Positions 1-9,252 are shown, counted from the stretch's first letter. The stretch: 64,000 nt of DNA from Albidovulum sp. (GCA_030837785.1 JAUQYA010000019.1:15268-79267), one strand, 5' to 3'. Program-made: numbers and translations. The notes: a model not told the origin generated them from the letters alone.

Positions 1-304
1 AATCGGCCAGCGAATAGTAGATCGCCTTGCCGTCGCGGCGCGCCGAGACGAGCCCTTCGAGCCTGAGGCGGGCCAGCTGCTGGCTGACCGCCGCCTGGCG
101 CGAGGAGAGCAGGATTTCAAGCTCTGTCACCGACTTCTCGCCGCTGGCGAGGTAGCACAGGATCATCAGCCGGCCCTCGTGGGCGAGCGCCTTGAGGAAG
201 TTCGATGCCTCGTCGGCGCGCGCAAGCATCTCCTCCGGTGCGACGGGGTACTTCGGCGGAGGGGCGGCGGTGTCGACGCGGGGCTGCGGGGCGCTGAGCT
301 GCAT
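1..304 (-). CDS. ArsR/SmtB-family regulator, SqrR/BigR-like (3' end cut by window)
   Basis: The visible first 101 residues form a winged-helix ArsR-family repressor. The N-terminal ~30 residues are proline-rich, followed by the dimer/DNA-binding core with LKALAHEGRLMILCYL (about 38-52), the recognition helix SSRQAAVSQQLARLRLEGLV (about 67-86) and the wing RRDGKAIYYSL. A Cys sits at position 50, in the place of the first redox Cys of SqrR/BigR-type sulfide or persulfide sensors. The second Cys of that family would lie beyond the window, so the sensor class is inferred. The ATG at 304-302 is the only start that includes the conserved core with a normal N-terminus. An ordinary metal-sensing ArsR is the alternative. 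Confidence 0.85.
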   Translation of the reverse strand, partial: MQLSAPQPRVDTAAPPPKYPVAPEEMLARADEASNFLKALAHEGRLMILCYLASGEKSVTELEILLSSRQAAVSQQLARLRLEGLVSARRDGKAIYYSLAD

Positions 305-342
305 GGTGATCCGGACCTTTCGGGGAATGTAGGGGAATTCGG

Positions 343-381
343 CCCGCCGCGCCAGACCCGCCGCGCCAGACCCGCCGCGCC
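343..381. repeat. 14-bp tandem repeat, about three copies
   Basis: The unit CCCGCCGCGCCAGA occurs at 343-356 and 357-370, followed by a partial copy from 371. It lies in the 129-bp gap between the ArsR-type regulator and the flavin reductase. The function is unknown; it looks like replication slippage. Confidence 0.85.
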
Positions 382-433
382 GCGGATGTACCGGGCGCGC
401 CGGTCCGGCCATCGTGTCGGCCGCGGCGCCCCG

Positions 434-952
434 TCAGTCGCGGTGCAGGAAGTCGCCGTAGCGGCCGTGCCAGAACAGAAGCGGCGTGCCGTCGCGGACG
501 AAGGCGCGCAGGACACGGCCGACGAGGATCGCGTGGTCGCCGCCGTCGTGGGCGGCGTGCGCGGCACAGTCGAACCGCGCGAGGCAGCCGTGCAGGAGCG
601 GCAGCCCCTCGGGCGTCTCGGCCGGATCGAGGCCCGCGAAATCCACCCCCGAGCGCGAGAACCGGTGGCAGAGCTCGAGCTGGTCGGCGGCAAGGACGTG
701 GATCGCGTAGTGACCGGCCGCGGTGAAGGCGGAAAACCGCGCCGAGATCTTTGCCGGGCACCAGAGCACCAGCGGCGGGTCGAGCGAGACCGAGGTGAAG
801 CTGTTGGCGGTGATGCCGACCGGGCCCTGCGGGCTTAGCGTGGTGACGACGGTCACGCCCGTGGCATAGCGCCCGAGCGCGGCGCGGAAGGCGCGCCTGC
901 CGATGCCGTCCTCCCCGTTGTCATCCGGGGCACCTGGGGTGATGGTCTCCAT
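434..952 (-). CDS. Flavin reductase family protein (FMN-binding split barrel)
   Basis: This 172-residue protein has the hallmarks of the flavin reductase/DIM6-NTAB family: ALGRYATGVTVVTT near residues 25-38 and the flavin-contacting GITANSFTSVSLDPPLV near 46-62. Such proteins reduce free FMN or FAD with NAD(P)H, often to feed a partner monooxygenase. The length is normal for the family (about 160-190). No monooxygenase is visible next to it, so the partner is unknown. The start is the first ATG that precedes the conserved RAFRAALGRYATG stretch. It is encoded in the same direction as the ArsR-like regulator downstream, 129 bp away. Confidence 0.88.
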   Translation of the reverse strand: METITPGAPDDNGEDGIGRRAFRAALGRYATGVTVVTTLSPQGPVGITANSFTSVSLDPPLVLWCPAKISARFSAFTAAGHYAIHVLAADQLELCHRFSRSGVDFAGLDPAETPEGLPLLHGCLARFDCAAHAAHDGGDHAILVGRVLRAFVRDGTPLLFWHGRYGDFLHRD

Positions 953-1102
953 CCCGTCGTCCGCGTCATTCCCGGGCCGCCCGGTCGGGCGGCCGCCGCA
1001 ATCGCAGGAAGATCACATTCCCGGACGAAAGGCCACCCGCGAGGGCGGGGAGGGACGACGCGGGGGGCGGTTGGACCTGTCGTCGGCGCGCTGCAGGGCG
1101 GC

Positions 1103-1983
1103 ATGAAGGCGGGGGTGACCGCGCCGGGGCGGGCGCTCAGGGACGAGCCCGTGACCTACGGCGACGCGCTTGCCACCGCCGGGCTGGCGGTGACCGGATC
1201 GCTGCCGATGAGGGCCCTCGCGGCGCCGAATCCGTGGCGTCTCGGACGGCCAATCTGTATGATTTTCCTACGAAATCGGAGGTTGGCGATGTCTTGGGAA
1301 GATCAGGTTCCGGAGGACTGGACCTCGAAGGACGGCCGCTTGTGGCGCGACATGTCGTGGGCCGAACGCCAGATAGCGAAGTCGAGAGAGCCCTCAGTCC
1401 GGCGGTTCTTAACGAAGTTTCAGAGAGATTCACGGGCGGCCCTATTAAGGCGGTCCCGCCGTCTGCGCTCCCTAGAGGAGCGGCTGGGGCGGTTGACAAG
1501 ACTGGATGAGGATCATTTGAGAACGCTCGTGCAAGCAACGAGCTTCCTCCCGACCAGTTCCGGCGCACGTCGGCGCATGAAGCCAGCCACATTCTCGATT
1601 ATGCGGCCGGGGATATTCCCGACGATGGCCTCGTGAAGCAGTTGCGGGAGATTTACGACTACGGCAACAGCCCTCAGCCAAATCCGCGCCGTCCGATCGA
1701 CCCGAGCGGATTTGGCTATGGAAAGCCCCTATACCGCGAGGAATACTGGGCCGAGGCGATCCGTCAATACATGGCGGCGCCCGACACGATGAAGGCCCGC
1801 TTCCCGCAGGTGGCCGCCCGCATCCGGGAATACGTCTACAGCAATCCGAAGATCATGGACCTGATCCAGTTCAATGTCTGGGGCGTGCCTGCCGGCGGGT
1901 TGGCCGCCGGCCCCCTGACCGGCCTCGACCCGAGCCTTGAGGACGACACCCGCAGCTACCTCGGAGCGATCTATGGCCAGTGA
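1103..1983 (+). pseudogene. Broken C-terminal part of a large HExxH (zincin-like) mobile-element protein
   Basis: One reading frame (codons starting at 1234) is open from 1234 to 1983 except for a TGA at 1507-1509. Translated through that stop it has LDLEGRPLVARHVVGR, ALSPAVLNEV, then AHEASHILDYAAG with an HExxH motif at about 1576-1590, YREEYWAEAIRQYM with a possible third metal ligand Glu, and a tail IQFNVWG. This order matches, from my knowledge of the group, the C-terminal metallopeptidase-like region of very large 'polyvalent' proteins of phages and plasmids. The 1103-1230 segment, in another frame, carries APGRALRDEP and LATAGLAVTGSLPM, which resembles the segment normally preceding it, suggesting a second lesion near 1230. 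Codons are less GC-rich than in neighbours. The family assignment is inference. Confidence 0.55.
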
Positions 1984-2062
1984 CCGGGACGCCTCAGGCG
2001 CGGATACGACGCGATCGACCGGAGGCCGCTGCTGCCGAGGCGGGAGCGCCACCCGCCGGCGG

Positions 2063-2212
2063 TCAGGCCTCTTCCTCGCCGGTGTCGATCAGCCAGCCGC
2101 CGGGGCCGGCGATGCGGTCGGGCAGTGCGAGGATCATCAGCTCGCGGATCACCAGGCAGGCAAGAAGGCTGGCGGCGATCTCGTCGAATGAAAACTGGCT
2201 CAGGAAATCCAT
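2063..2212 (-). CDS. Small hypothetical protein (49 residues)
   Basis: A short open frame encodes an acidic-ended peptide beginning MDFLSQFSFDEIAAS with a hydrophobic middle (LLACLVIRELMILALPD) and an acidic end GEEEA. The ATG at 2212 is preceded by a purine-rich AGAGGGGACG that can serve as a ribosome-binding site. It lies convergent to, and 79 bp from, the broken zincin gene, so it may be a remnant of the same mobile segment. I do not recognise a family. It may be a real small protein or chance. Confidence 0.35.
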   Translation of the reverse strand: MDFLSQFSFDEIAASLLACLVIRELMILALPDRIAGPGGWLIDTGEEEA

Positions 2213-2449
2213 CGTCCCCTCTGCGGCTGACGGGACCCTTGTGACGGGAAATCCCGGCGCCATTGCGGCGCCCGGGTGACATTTCGGCGCTGATACCGGG
2301 GCGGGGGCAGGGCTGTTGTCGCCCGGCCACGGCGATGCGGGGGCGCGCTTGGGATTCCGTCCGCGCGTCCTTGTCCTTTCCCGACAAGACCCCTATGTCG
2401 CCCCCATCCTCTGTCGCCGGGGCGCGCCCGGCCGTGACCGGAGCGCTTC

Positions 2450-3484
2450 ATGTCGACCGCCTTCCACTACTTCCGCTGGGCCTTCCTGGTGACCGCCGCC
2501 GGGCTTGCGCTGGCGTTCTGGCTGGGCTGGGGCTACGATCATCGGCTTGCGGGCGCGATCAGCTTCTTTCTGATCGGCGCGGTGCTGGCGGTGCTGGAGA
2601 TCTCGCTGTCGTTCGACAATGCGATCGTCAACGCCAACAAGCTCAAGGAGATGACCCCGGCCTGGCAGAAAAGGTTCCTGACCTGGGGCATCCTGATCGC
2701 CGTCTTCGGGATGCGGATCATCTTCCCGCTGCTGATCGTCGTGGTGGCGGCCGGGATCGGCCCGATCGCCGCGCTGAGGCTCGCCGCGTTCCGGCCCGAC
2801 GAATACGCCGAGATCATCGCCGAGGCGCATCTGCCGATCGCCGCCTTTGGCGGCACCTTCCTGATGATGGTGGCGCTGCGCTACTTCATCGACGAGGGCA
2901 AGGAGGTGGACTGGATCCGCGCGCTGGAATGCCGGCTGCGCCGCTGCGCCAGCGTGCGCGGGCTGGAGATCGCCTTCGTTCTCGCTGTCGTCATGGTCTT
3001 TGCCACGGCGCTGCCGGAGCGCGAGGTGGCACGGTTCCTCTTCGCCGCGGTCGGCGGGCTTCTGGCCTTTCTCGGGGTCGAGGTGCTGGGCCATGTGCTC
3101 GACCAGCGCGAGGCGGCGCAGACGGTGGCGCGCGGCGGCCTCGGCGCTTTCCTCTATCTCGAGGTGCTCGACGCCTCGTTCAGCTTCGACGGCGTGATCG
3201 GCGCCTTCGCGCTGACCCACAACCTCTTTCTCATCGCCATCGGCCTCGGCATCGGGGCGATGTATGTCCGCTCGATGACGATCATGCTGGTGGAGCGGCA
3301 GACGCTGTCGGAGTTCCGCTACCTGGAGCACGGGGCGTTCTACTCGATCCTGGTGCTGTCGGTGATCATGTTCGCCCAGACGCTCTGGCACATTCCCGAA
3401 CTGGTGACCGGCGTGCTCGGCTCCGCCTTCATCGGCCTAGCGCTCGTCTCCTCGATCCTGCACAACCGCCGCCAGGACGCCTGA
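2450..3484 (+). CDS. DUF475 / TerC-like integral membrane protein
   Basis: This 344-residue protein has about eight hydrophobic helices. The conserved acidic membrane segments ISLSFDNAIVNANKLK (about 51-66) and LDASFSFDGVIGAFALTHN (about 242-260) are the paired SFDNAIVNA/SFDGVIGAFA motifs typical of DUF475 members of the TerC superfamily. These proteins are thought to move or bind metal ions (Mn or tellurite-related), but substrate is not established for DUF475. It stands alone, 90 bp from a convergent aldolase gene with a strong hairpin between them. The 237 bp upstream hold no gene that I can see. Confidence 0.9.
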   Translation: MSTAFHYFRWAFLVTAAGLALAFWLGWGYDHRLAGAISFFLIGAVLAVLEISLSFDNAIVNANKLKEMTPAWQKRFLTWGILIAVFGMRIIFPLLIVVVAAGIGPIAALRLAAFRPDEYAEIIAEAHLPIAAFGGTFLMMVALRYFIDEGKEVDWIRALECRLRRCASVRGLEIAFVLAVVMVFATALPEREVARFLFAAVGGLLAFLGVEVLGHVLDQREAAQTVARGGLGAFLYLEVLDASFSFDGVIGAFALTHNLFLIAIGLGIGAMYVRSMTIMLVERQTLSEFRYLEHGAFYSILVLSVIMFAQTLWHIPELVTGVLGSAFIGLALVSSILHNRRQDA

Positions 3485-3493
3485 GCGATCCGC

Positions 3494-3519
3494 CCTCGCG
3501 GGGCATCGAGCCCGCGAGG
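3494..3519. terminator. Hairpin between convergent genes
   Basis: A perfect 9-bp stem, CCTCGCGGG (3494-3502) with CCCGCGAGG (3511-3519), has an 8-nt loop. It lies between the DUF475 gene and the convergent aldolase gene, so it may end both transcripts. There is no T-run on either side, so it is weak by E. coli rules, though this is common in high-GC genomes. Confidence 0.5.
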
Positions 3520-3574
3520 ATGGGGGCCTGCGGCGGGAGTATCTGCGCCACGGCGAAAGGAACGGCCCCTGGGG

Positions 3575-4339
3575 TCAGGGGCGGAAGCGGCCGATGAGGG
3601 CGTCGGCGGCGCGGACAAGAAGCGCCATGTCGACTGCAAGCGCCACGAAGCGCGCGCCGGCGTCGATCGTCGCCCGCGCGAAATCGGCGTCCTGGGTCAG
3701 GAGTCCCGCCGGCACGCCGAGCCGGGTCAGCCGGGCGATGGCATCAAGGATCGCCCCGCGCACCTCGGGGTGGCCGGTCTGGCCGAGGTGGCCCATCGAG
3801 GCGGAGAGGTCGGCGGGGCCGAAGAAGATGCCGTCGACGCCGGCGACCGTGGCGATCTCCTCGAGCCGGGTGAGCGCCGGCGCGGTCTCGACCTGGAGAA
3901 GCAGGCAGATCTCGGCATCCGCCTTCGCATGGTAGTCGGCGATGCGCCCGTAGCCCGCGGCCCGCATCGTCCCGGCGACGCCGCGGGCCCCGCGGGGCGG
4001 GTAGCGGACGGCCGCCACCGCCGCCTCGGCCTCGGCGCGCGACTGGATGTAGGGCAGCAGCAGCGTCTGCGCCCCCTGGTCGAGATGGCGCTTGATCAGC
4101 GCGGTGTCGTTCACCCAGGGCCGCACCACCGCGGCGGTGGGGTAGGGCGCCATCGCCTGGAGGAGCGGCAGCACCGCGCTCACCTCGACGGCGGTATGTT
4201 CGGTGTCGAGCACCATCCAGTCGAACCCCGCGCCGGCCAGCGCCTCCACCGCCGTGGGTTCGGGAATCGTCGACCAGAGCCCGTATTGCACCTCGCCCCG
4301 GGCGAGGCGGGCCTTGAAGCGGTTTGCCGGCAGGTCCAT
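3575..4339 (-). CDS. HpcH/HpaI-family aldolase (4-hydroxy-2-oxoacid aldolase type)
   Basis: This 254-residue TIM-barrel class II aldolase cleaves or forms 2-oxoacids by retro-aldol chemistry with a divalent metal. Visible motifs are GFDWMVLDTEH (about 38-48), the metal-site Glu in LLLQVETA (about 145-152) and DGIFFGPADLSASMG (about 165-179). The length matches HpaI/garL-type enzymes. The ATG at 4339 is chosen because the conserved N-terminus NRFKARLARGE directly follows; the frame runs further upstream only over aroQ antisense. It starts 5 bp after the aroQ stop, so the two are probably one transcript, although no pathway obviously joins them. Confidence 0.92.
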   Translation of the reverse strand: MDLPANRFKARLARGEVQYGLWSTIPEPTAVEALAGAGFDWMVLDTEHTAVEVSAVLPLLQAMAPYPTAAVVRPWVNDTALIKRHLDQGAQTLLLPYIQSRAEAEAAVAAVRYPPRGARGVAGTMRAAGYGRIADYHAKADAEICLLLQVETAPALTRLEEIATVAGVDGIFFGPADLSASMGHLGQTGHPEVRGAILDAIARLTRLGVPAGLLTQDADFARATIDAGARFVALAVDMALLVRAADALIGRFRP

Positions 4340-4344
4340 CGCGC

Positions 4345-4788
4345 TCAGCCCTTCACGAGCCGGGCCGCGCGCTCGACGGCGAAAGCATAGCCCTGCACGC
4401 CGGCGCCGGCGATCACCGCCTCGGCCCGGGTCGACACATAGGAATGGTGGCGGAAGGGCTCGCGCCGGTGGATATTGGAAATGTGCACCTCGATCACCGG
4501 CCCCTCGAAGGCGTTGAGCGCGTCGAGAAGTGCCACCGAGGTATGGCTGAAGCCGCCGGGGTTGATCACGATCGCCGAATGGTCCGCCCGCGCGGCATGC
4601 ACCCAGTCGATGAGTTCGTATTCGCGGTTCGACTGCCGGCAGGTGACGGAAAGCCCCTGCGCCTTCGCCGCGGCGGCGCACAGCGCCTCGACGTCGGCAA
4701 GCGTCTCGCGACCGTAGATCTCCGGCTCGCGGGTGCCGAGAAGGTTGAGGTTCGGTCCGTTGAGGACGAGGATCGGTTTCATGGGCAT
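4345..4788 (-). CDS. aroQ: Type II 3-dehydroquinate dehydratase
   Basis: AroQ dehydrates 3-dehydroquinate to 3-dehydroshikimate, step three of the shikimate pathway, as a cytosolic dodecamer. The 147 residues are typical. The sequence shows the N-terminal LVLNGPNLNLLGTREPEIYG with the catalytic Tyr of the lid, the INPGGFSHTSVAL substrate-binding loop and VIEVHISNIHRREPFRHHSYVS with the catalytic His. Two in-frame ATGs lie 6 bases apart (4788 and 4782); either would give a normal protein. The aldolase gene follows directly. In many alphaproteobacteria aroQ precedes accB/accC; here it does not. Confidence 0.97.
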   Translation of the reverse strand: MPMKPILVLNGPNLNLLGTREPEIYGRETLADVEALCAAAAKAQGLSVTCRQSNREYELIDWVHAARADHSAIVINPGGFSHTSVALLDALNAFEGPVIEVHISNIHRREPFRHHSYVSTRAEAVIAGAGVQGYAFAVERAARLVKG

Positions 4789-4932
4789 GTCCCGGCGGTT
4801 TCGCCGCGATCATCGGGGAAACCGCGCGGGGCCGCAACCGGGGCCGCGCGCGCCGCGCGCCAGGCAGCGGGACGTGTTGCCGCGCTGCGCCGGGGCGATC
4901 TGCCTCGACGCCGCCCGGCGGCTCGGCGATGA

Positions 4933-6726
4933 TGGCCCGGCGGGCAGGGGCGGGACATCGGCCGGGAACGGGGGCAGGGCGAGGTCGGGCTCGACATCGT
5001 CGCGGCGCTGTCGATGTCGGCGGCGCTGGCCTTCGGCGAGGTGCTGGCGGCCGCCGTCGTCGCGGTGATGTATTCCGGCGGCACCTTCCTTGAAAGCTTC
5101 GCCGAGGGCCGGGCGCGCCGCGAGATGCACGCGCTTCTGGCGCGGGTGCCGCGGACGGCGCGGCGGCACCGCGACGGCGGGCTCGAGGAGGTGGAACTCG
5201 ACCGGATCGCGCCGGGCGACAGGCTGCTGATCCGGCAGGGCGACGTGGTGCCGGTCGACGGGCGGGTGGCCGCCGGCACCGCCTTTCTCGACACCTCGGC
5301 GCTGACCGGCGAATCGCTGCCGGCGCGGCTGGAGCCAGGGGTCGAGGCGATGAGCGGATCGACCAACGCGGGCGAGGCCTTCGACCTCGTGGCGCTGCGC
5401 CCGGCGCGCGACAGCACCTATGCCGGCATCGTCCGCCTGGTCGAGGCGGCGCAGGCGTCGAAGGCGCCGATGTCGCGGCTGGCCGACCGCTGGTCGCTGG
5501 GGTTTCTCGCGGTGACGGTCGCCATTGCGCTCGCCGCCTGGTGGGGGACCGGCGACCCGATCCGGGCGGTGGCGGTCCTCGTGGTGGCGACGCCCTGCCC
5601 GCTGATCCTCGCGGTTCCGGTGGCGCTTGTCGCCGGATTGTCGCGGGCGGCGCATTTCGGCGTTCTGATCAAGGGCGCCAAGCCCCTGGAGGCGATGGCG
5701 CGCATCCGCACGCTGATCCTCGACAAGACCGGCACGCTGACCGACGGCCGGCCGCGGATCGTCGCGGTCGAGCGTCTGGGCGAGCTGGACGAGGTGGCGA
5801 TCCTCCGCCTCGCCGCGGCGCTGGAACAGGCATCGCCGCATCCGGTGGCGCAGGCGGTGGTGGCGGCTCATGCGCAGGCGACCGGCGGGGGCGGAGACGC
5901 TGCCGGTGCCGACGGAGGTGGCCGAGGTGCCGGGCGAGGGCCTTTCGGGCCGGGTCGGGGGGCACAAAGTGGTGGTCGGCGGCTACGGGTTCGTGACCGA
6001 CCGTCTGGGGCTGGGGCTGGGGCTGGGGCTGGGGCTGGGGCTGGGGCTGGGGCTGGGGGCGGAGCGGGCGCCGGAGCATGTCGCGGGCGCGGTTCTCGTC
6101 GCCGTGGCGGTGGACGGCCGGATGGCGGGGTATCTCGTCATGGCCGATCCCCTGCGCGAGGGCGTGGCGGTGACCCTGGAGGGAATGCGTGCCCGGGGGG
6201 TGGAGCGGATCCTTCTGGCCACCGGCGACCGCGCCGAAGTGGCCGAGCGGGTGACGGAGGGGCTCGGCTTCGACGGGCTCAGGGCGGGGCTCAGGCCCGA
6301 CCAGAAGGTGCTGCTGGTGCTGACCGAGCGGAAGAACGGCCCGGTGATGATGGTGGGCGACGGCGTCAACGACGCGCCGGCGCTGGCGGCGGCGGATGTC
6401 GGCGTGGCGATGGGGGCACGGGGCGCCGCGGCCTCGGCCGAGGCCGCCGACGCGGTGCTGCTGGTGGACCGGCTCGACCGGCTCGGCGCGGGGATGGAGA
6501 TCGCGCGGGGCGCGCGCGCGATCGCGCTCCAGAGCGTCGTCGCCGGAATCGGGCTTTCGGTCCTCGGCATGGTCGCCGCCGCCCTTGGCCACCTGACCCC
6601 GTCGAGGGGGCGCTGATGCAGGAGGCGATCGACGTGGCGGTGATCCTGAATGCGCTGAGGGCGCTGCGGATCGCGCCGCAGGAGCGGGCCGGCGGAGCGG
6701 AGGCGGCAGCGGGGTGGGCGGCGTGA
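4933..6726 (+). pseudogene. Heavy-metal P-type ATPase, N-terminally truncated with two frameshifts
   Basis: The P1B-ATPase core is clear: LDTSALTGESLP (actuator domain, about 5290-5325), the membrane metal motif VVATPCPLILAVPVAL (a TPC variant, about 5580-5630), the phosphorylation site DKTGTLT (5721-5741), SPHPVAQ, and VGDGVNDAPAL (about 6355-6385). The frame opens only after a TGA at 4930, and the first membrane helices and any metal-binding domain are absent. The reading frame shifts at a G5 run (5887-5891, one extra base) and back at a C4 run (6597-6600, one missing base), which restores ALMQEAIDVAVILNALRAL at the end. A nine-copy hexamer (6005-6058) encodes (LG)9. Sequencing error at the homopolymers is possible, but the N-terminal loss argues for decay. 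Metal specificity is unknown. Confidence 0.8.
6005..6058 (+). repeat. (CTGGGG)9 hexanucleotide microsatellite
   Basis: Nine perfect tandem copies of CTGGGG lie in the frame that encodes the nucleotide-binding region of the P-type ATPase and give alternating Leu-Gly. As the unit is six bases, copy-number change would keep the frame. Confidence 0.97.
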
Positions 6727-6811
6727 CCGCGCCGGAACCGGCGGCGGGAAGCGCGCCGGGGGCTTCCGTCATGCACACGCAAGCCCCATATCGCGCCGAA
6801 GGGAGGCGGAG

Positions 6812-7039
6812 ATGACCTTCAAGGCGCGGCTCAGGCGGACACTGGTGCGGATCCGGCAGCGGGTGCCGCCGGGCTTTCGCACCCTGCTCGGTCTTCTGCT
6901 GGTCGCCGGCGGAATCGTCGGGTTCCTGCCGGTCCTCGGCTTCTGGATGATCCCGCTCGGGGTGCTGGTGGTCGGGCTCGACGTGAAGCCGGTCGTGCGG
7001 CGGTTCCGCGCCTGGCGGGCGGGCGGGGGCAGGCGCTGA
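6812..7039 (+). CDS. Small two-helix membrane protein
   Basis: This 75-residue protein has a basic N-terminus (FKARLRRTLVRIRQR), two hydrophobic segments (TLLGLLLVAGGIVGFLPVL, about 24-42, and FWMIPLGVLVVGLDV, about 43-57) and a basic C-terminal tail. A purine-rich GGGAGGCGGAG lies just upstream of the ATG. It resembles small PGPGW-like inner-membrane proteins of unknown function. It sits 39 bp before dusA, in the same direction, so the two may share a transcript. Confidence 0.75.
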   Translation: MTFKARLRRTLVRIRQRVPPGFRTLLGLLLVAGGIVGFLPVLGFWMIPLGVLVVGLDVKPVVRRFRAWRAGGGRR

Positions 7040-7078
7040 CGGCTTGCCGCCGTGCGGCACCGGCCCTAGATAGCCGGG

Positions 7079-8101
<1,023 letters not shown>

Positions 8102-8136
8102 CCGCGCGCCGGCGGGCCGCGCGCCCCCGCCCGGGC

Positions 8137-8160
8137 GTCTTCGTTGCCCAGATACCCTCG
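8137..8160 (+). repeat. Dispersed intergenic repeat, copy a
   Basis: The core GTCTTCGTTGCCCAGATACC is followed by a GC-rich stretch (GGCGCCGGGG...GGCGGCGCCGG) in the 213-bp gap between dusA and the TauE/SafE gene. It matches the copies at 9175, 16622, 28151 and 33764. Confidence 0.75.
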
Positions 8161-8314
8161 ATGCGGCGCCGGGGGGCGGGGCTTTCCGCCTCCGGGCGGC
8201 GCCGGGGCGGGGGCTGCGAGTCCCGGCTCGATCGCGCCCGGGGCTCTCGCGCTCTGGCCAAGCCGGGCGCGGCGCGCTAGCAAGCGGGACCAGCCAGAAC
8301 GGACGGACCCGACC

Positions 8315-9133
8315 ATGCCCGCCACCGCCGACCTCCTGCCGATGCTCCTTCTGCTTCTGGGGATCGGCGCCTTCGCGGGCGTCATCGCCGGGCTTCTGGG
8401 GGTGGGCGGCGGGATCATCCTCGTGCCGGCCTTCTACTACGCCTTCGAGGGGCTCGGCTACGAGGGGCCCGATCTCATGCAGATATGTCTGGCCACCTCG
8501 CTGGCCACCATCATCGTCACCTCGATCCGCTCGGCCCTTGCGCACAACCGCAAGCGGGCAGTGGACTGGACGATCCTCAGGGGCTGGGCGCCGGGGATCG
8601 CGGTGGGCGCCGTGCTGGGCGTCCTTGCGGTCTCGCATCTGCGCACCCCGGCGCTGCAGGCGATCTTCGGCTGCCTCGCGCTCGTCGTCGCCTTCTACCT
8701 CGGGCTCGGCCGGGCGGACTGGCGGCTGGGGCCGGCGATGCCGGTGGGCGCGGTGCGCGCCGTCCTGTCGCCGCTCGTGGGGTTCCTGTCGGTGCTGATG
8801 GGGATCGGCGGCGGCTCCTTCGGGGTGCCGCTGATGAGCCTCTACGGCGTGCCGATCCACCGCGCGGTGGCGACGGCGGCGGGGTTCGGCATGCTGATTG
8901 CCGTGCCCTCGGTCGCGGGGTTCCTGATGACCGGGGTCGAGGGCGCGCCGCCCTGGACCTTCGGCTCGGTCAACCTGCCGGCCTTCCTCGTCATCGTCGC
9001 CATGACGCTGATCACCGCGCCCCTTGGCGTGCGGCTTGCCCATGCGATGGACCCCACGCCGCTCAGGCGCGCCTTCGCGGCCTTCCTCGCCGTGGTCGCG
9101 CTCAACATGCTGCGGAAGGCCGCGGGATACTGA
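8315..9133 (+). CDS. TauE/SafE-family membrane permease (sulfite/organosulfonate export type)
   Basis: This 272-residue membrane protein has about eight helices and the two-repeat glycine signature of TauE/SafE transporters: AGVIAGLLGVGGGIILVP (about 20-37) and SVLMGIGGGSFGVPLM (about 158-173). The family exports sulfite, sulfoacetate or related anions; the substrate cannot be read from sequence. The ATG at 8315 lies directly before the first helix, and the preceding frame contains low-complexity GC-rich sequence. With a SqrR-like regulator 8 kb away a link to sulfur metabolism is possible but unproven. Confidence 0.9.
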   Translation: MPATADLLPMLLLLLGIGAFAGVIAGLLGVGGGIILVPAFYYAFEGLGYEGPDLMQICLATSLATIIVTSIRSALAHNRKRAVDWTILRGWAPGIAVGAVLGVLAVSHLRTPALQAIFGCLALVVAFYLGLGRADWRLGPAMPVGAVRAVLSPLVGFLSVLMGIGGGSFGVPLMSLYGVPIHRAVATAAGFGMLIAVPSVAGFLMTGVEGAPPWTFGSVNLPAFLVIVAMTLITAPLGVRLAHAMDPTPLRRAFAAFLAVVALNMLRKAAGY

Positions 9134-9174
9134 ACGGGGGGCGCTGCCCCGATCGCCGCGGGGGCGGGGCGATT

Positions 9175-9204
9175 CCCCCGGGGTATTTCCGCAACGAAGA
9201 TGCC
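9175..9204 (-). repeat. Dispersed intergenic repeat, copy b (inverted)
   Basis: Read on the minus strand this is GGCATCTTCGTTGCGGAAAT followed by ACCCCGGGGG, the fullest version of the repeat core. It lies between the convergent TauE/SafE and DUF1289 genes and is flanked by further GC-rich sequence. Confidence 0.8.
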
Positions 9205-9252
9205 CAGGGGGGCCAGAGGGCACCCCCCCGGGCAGGCCCCCGGGGGCCCGCC

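Noticed and set aside
1289..1636. Open frame starting MSWEDQVPEDW with a good GGAGG before the ATG
   Set aside because: It overlaps the frame with the HExxH motif and family-like sequence; its C-terminal half reads as frame-shifted, basic, low-quality protein. I kept the other frame, though the ribosome-binding site makes this the main alternative.
4340..4837. N-terminal extension of the HpcH/HpaI aldolase frame
   Set aside because: The extra sequence is the aroQ gene read in another frame on the same strand; the enzyme's conserved N-terminus begins at 4339.
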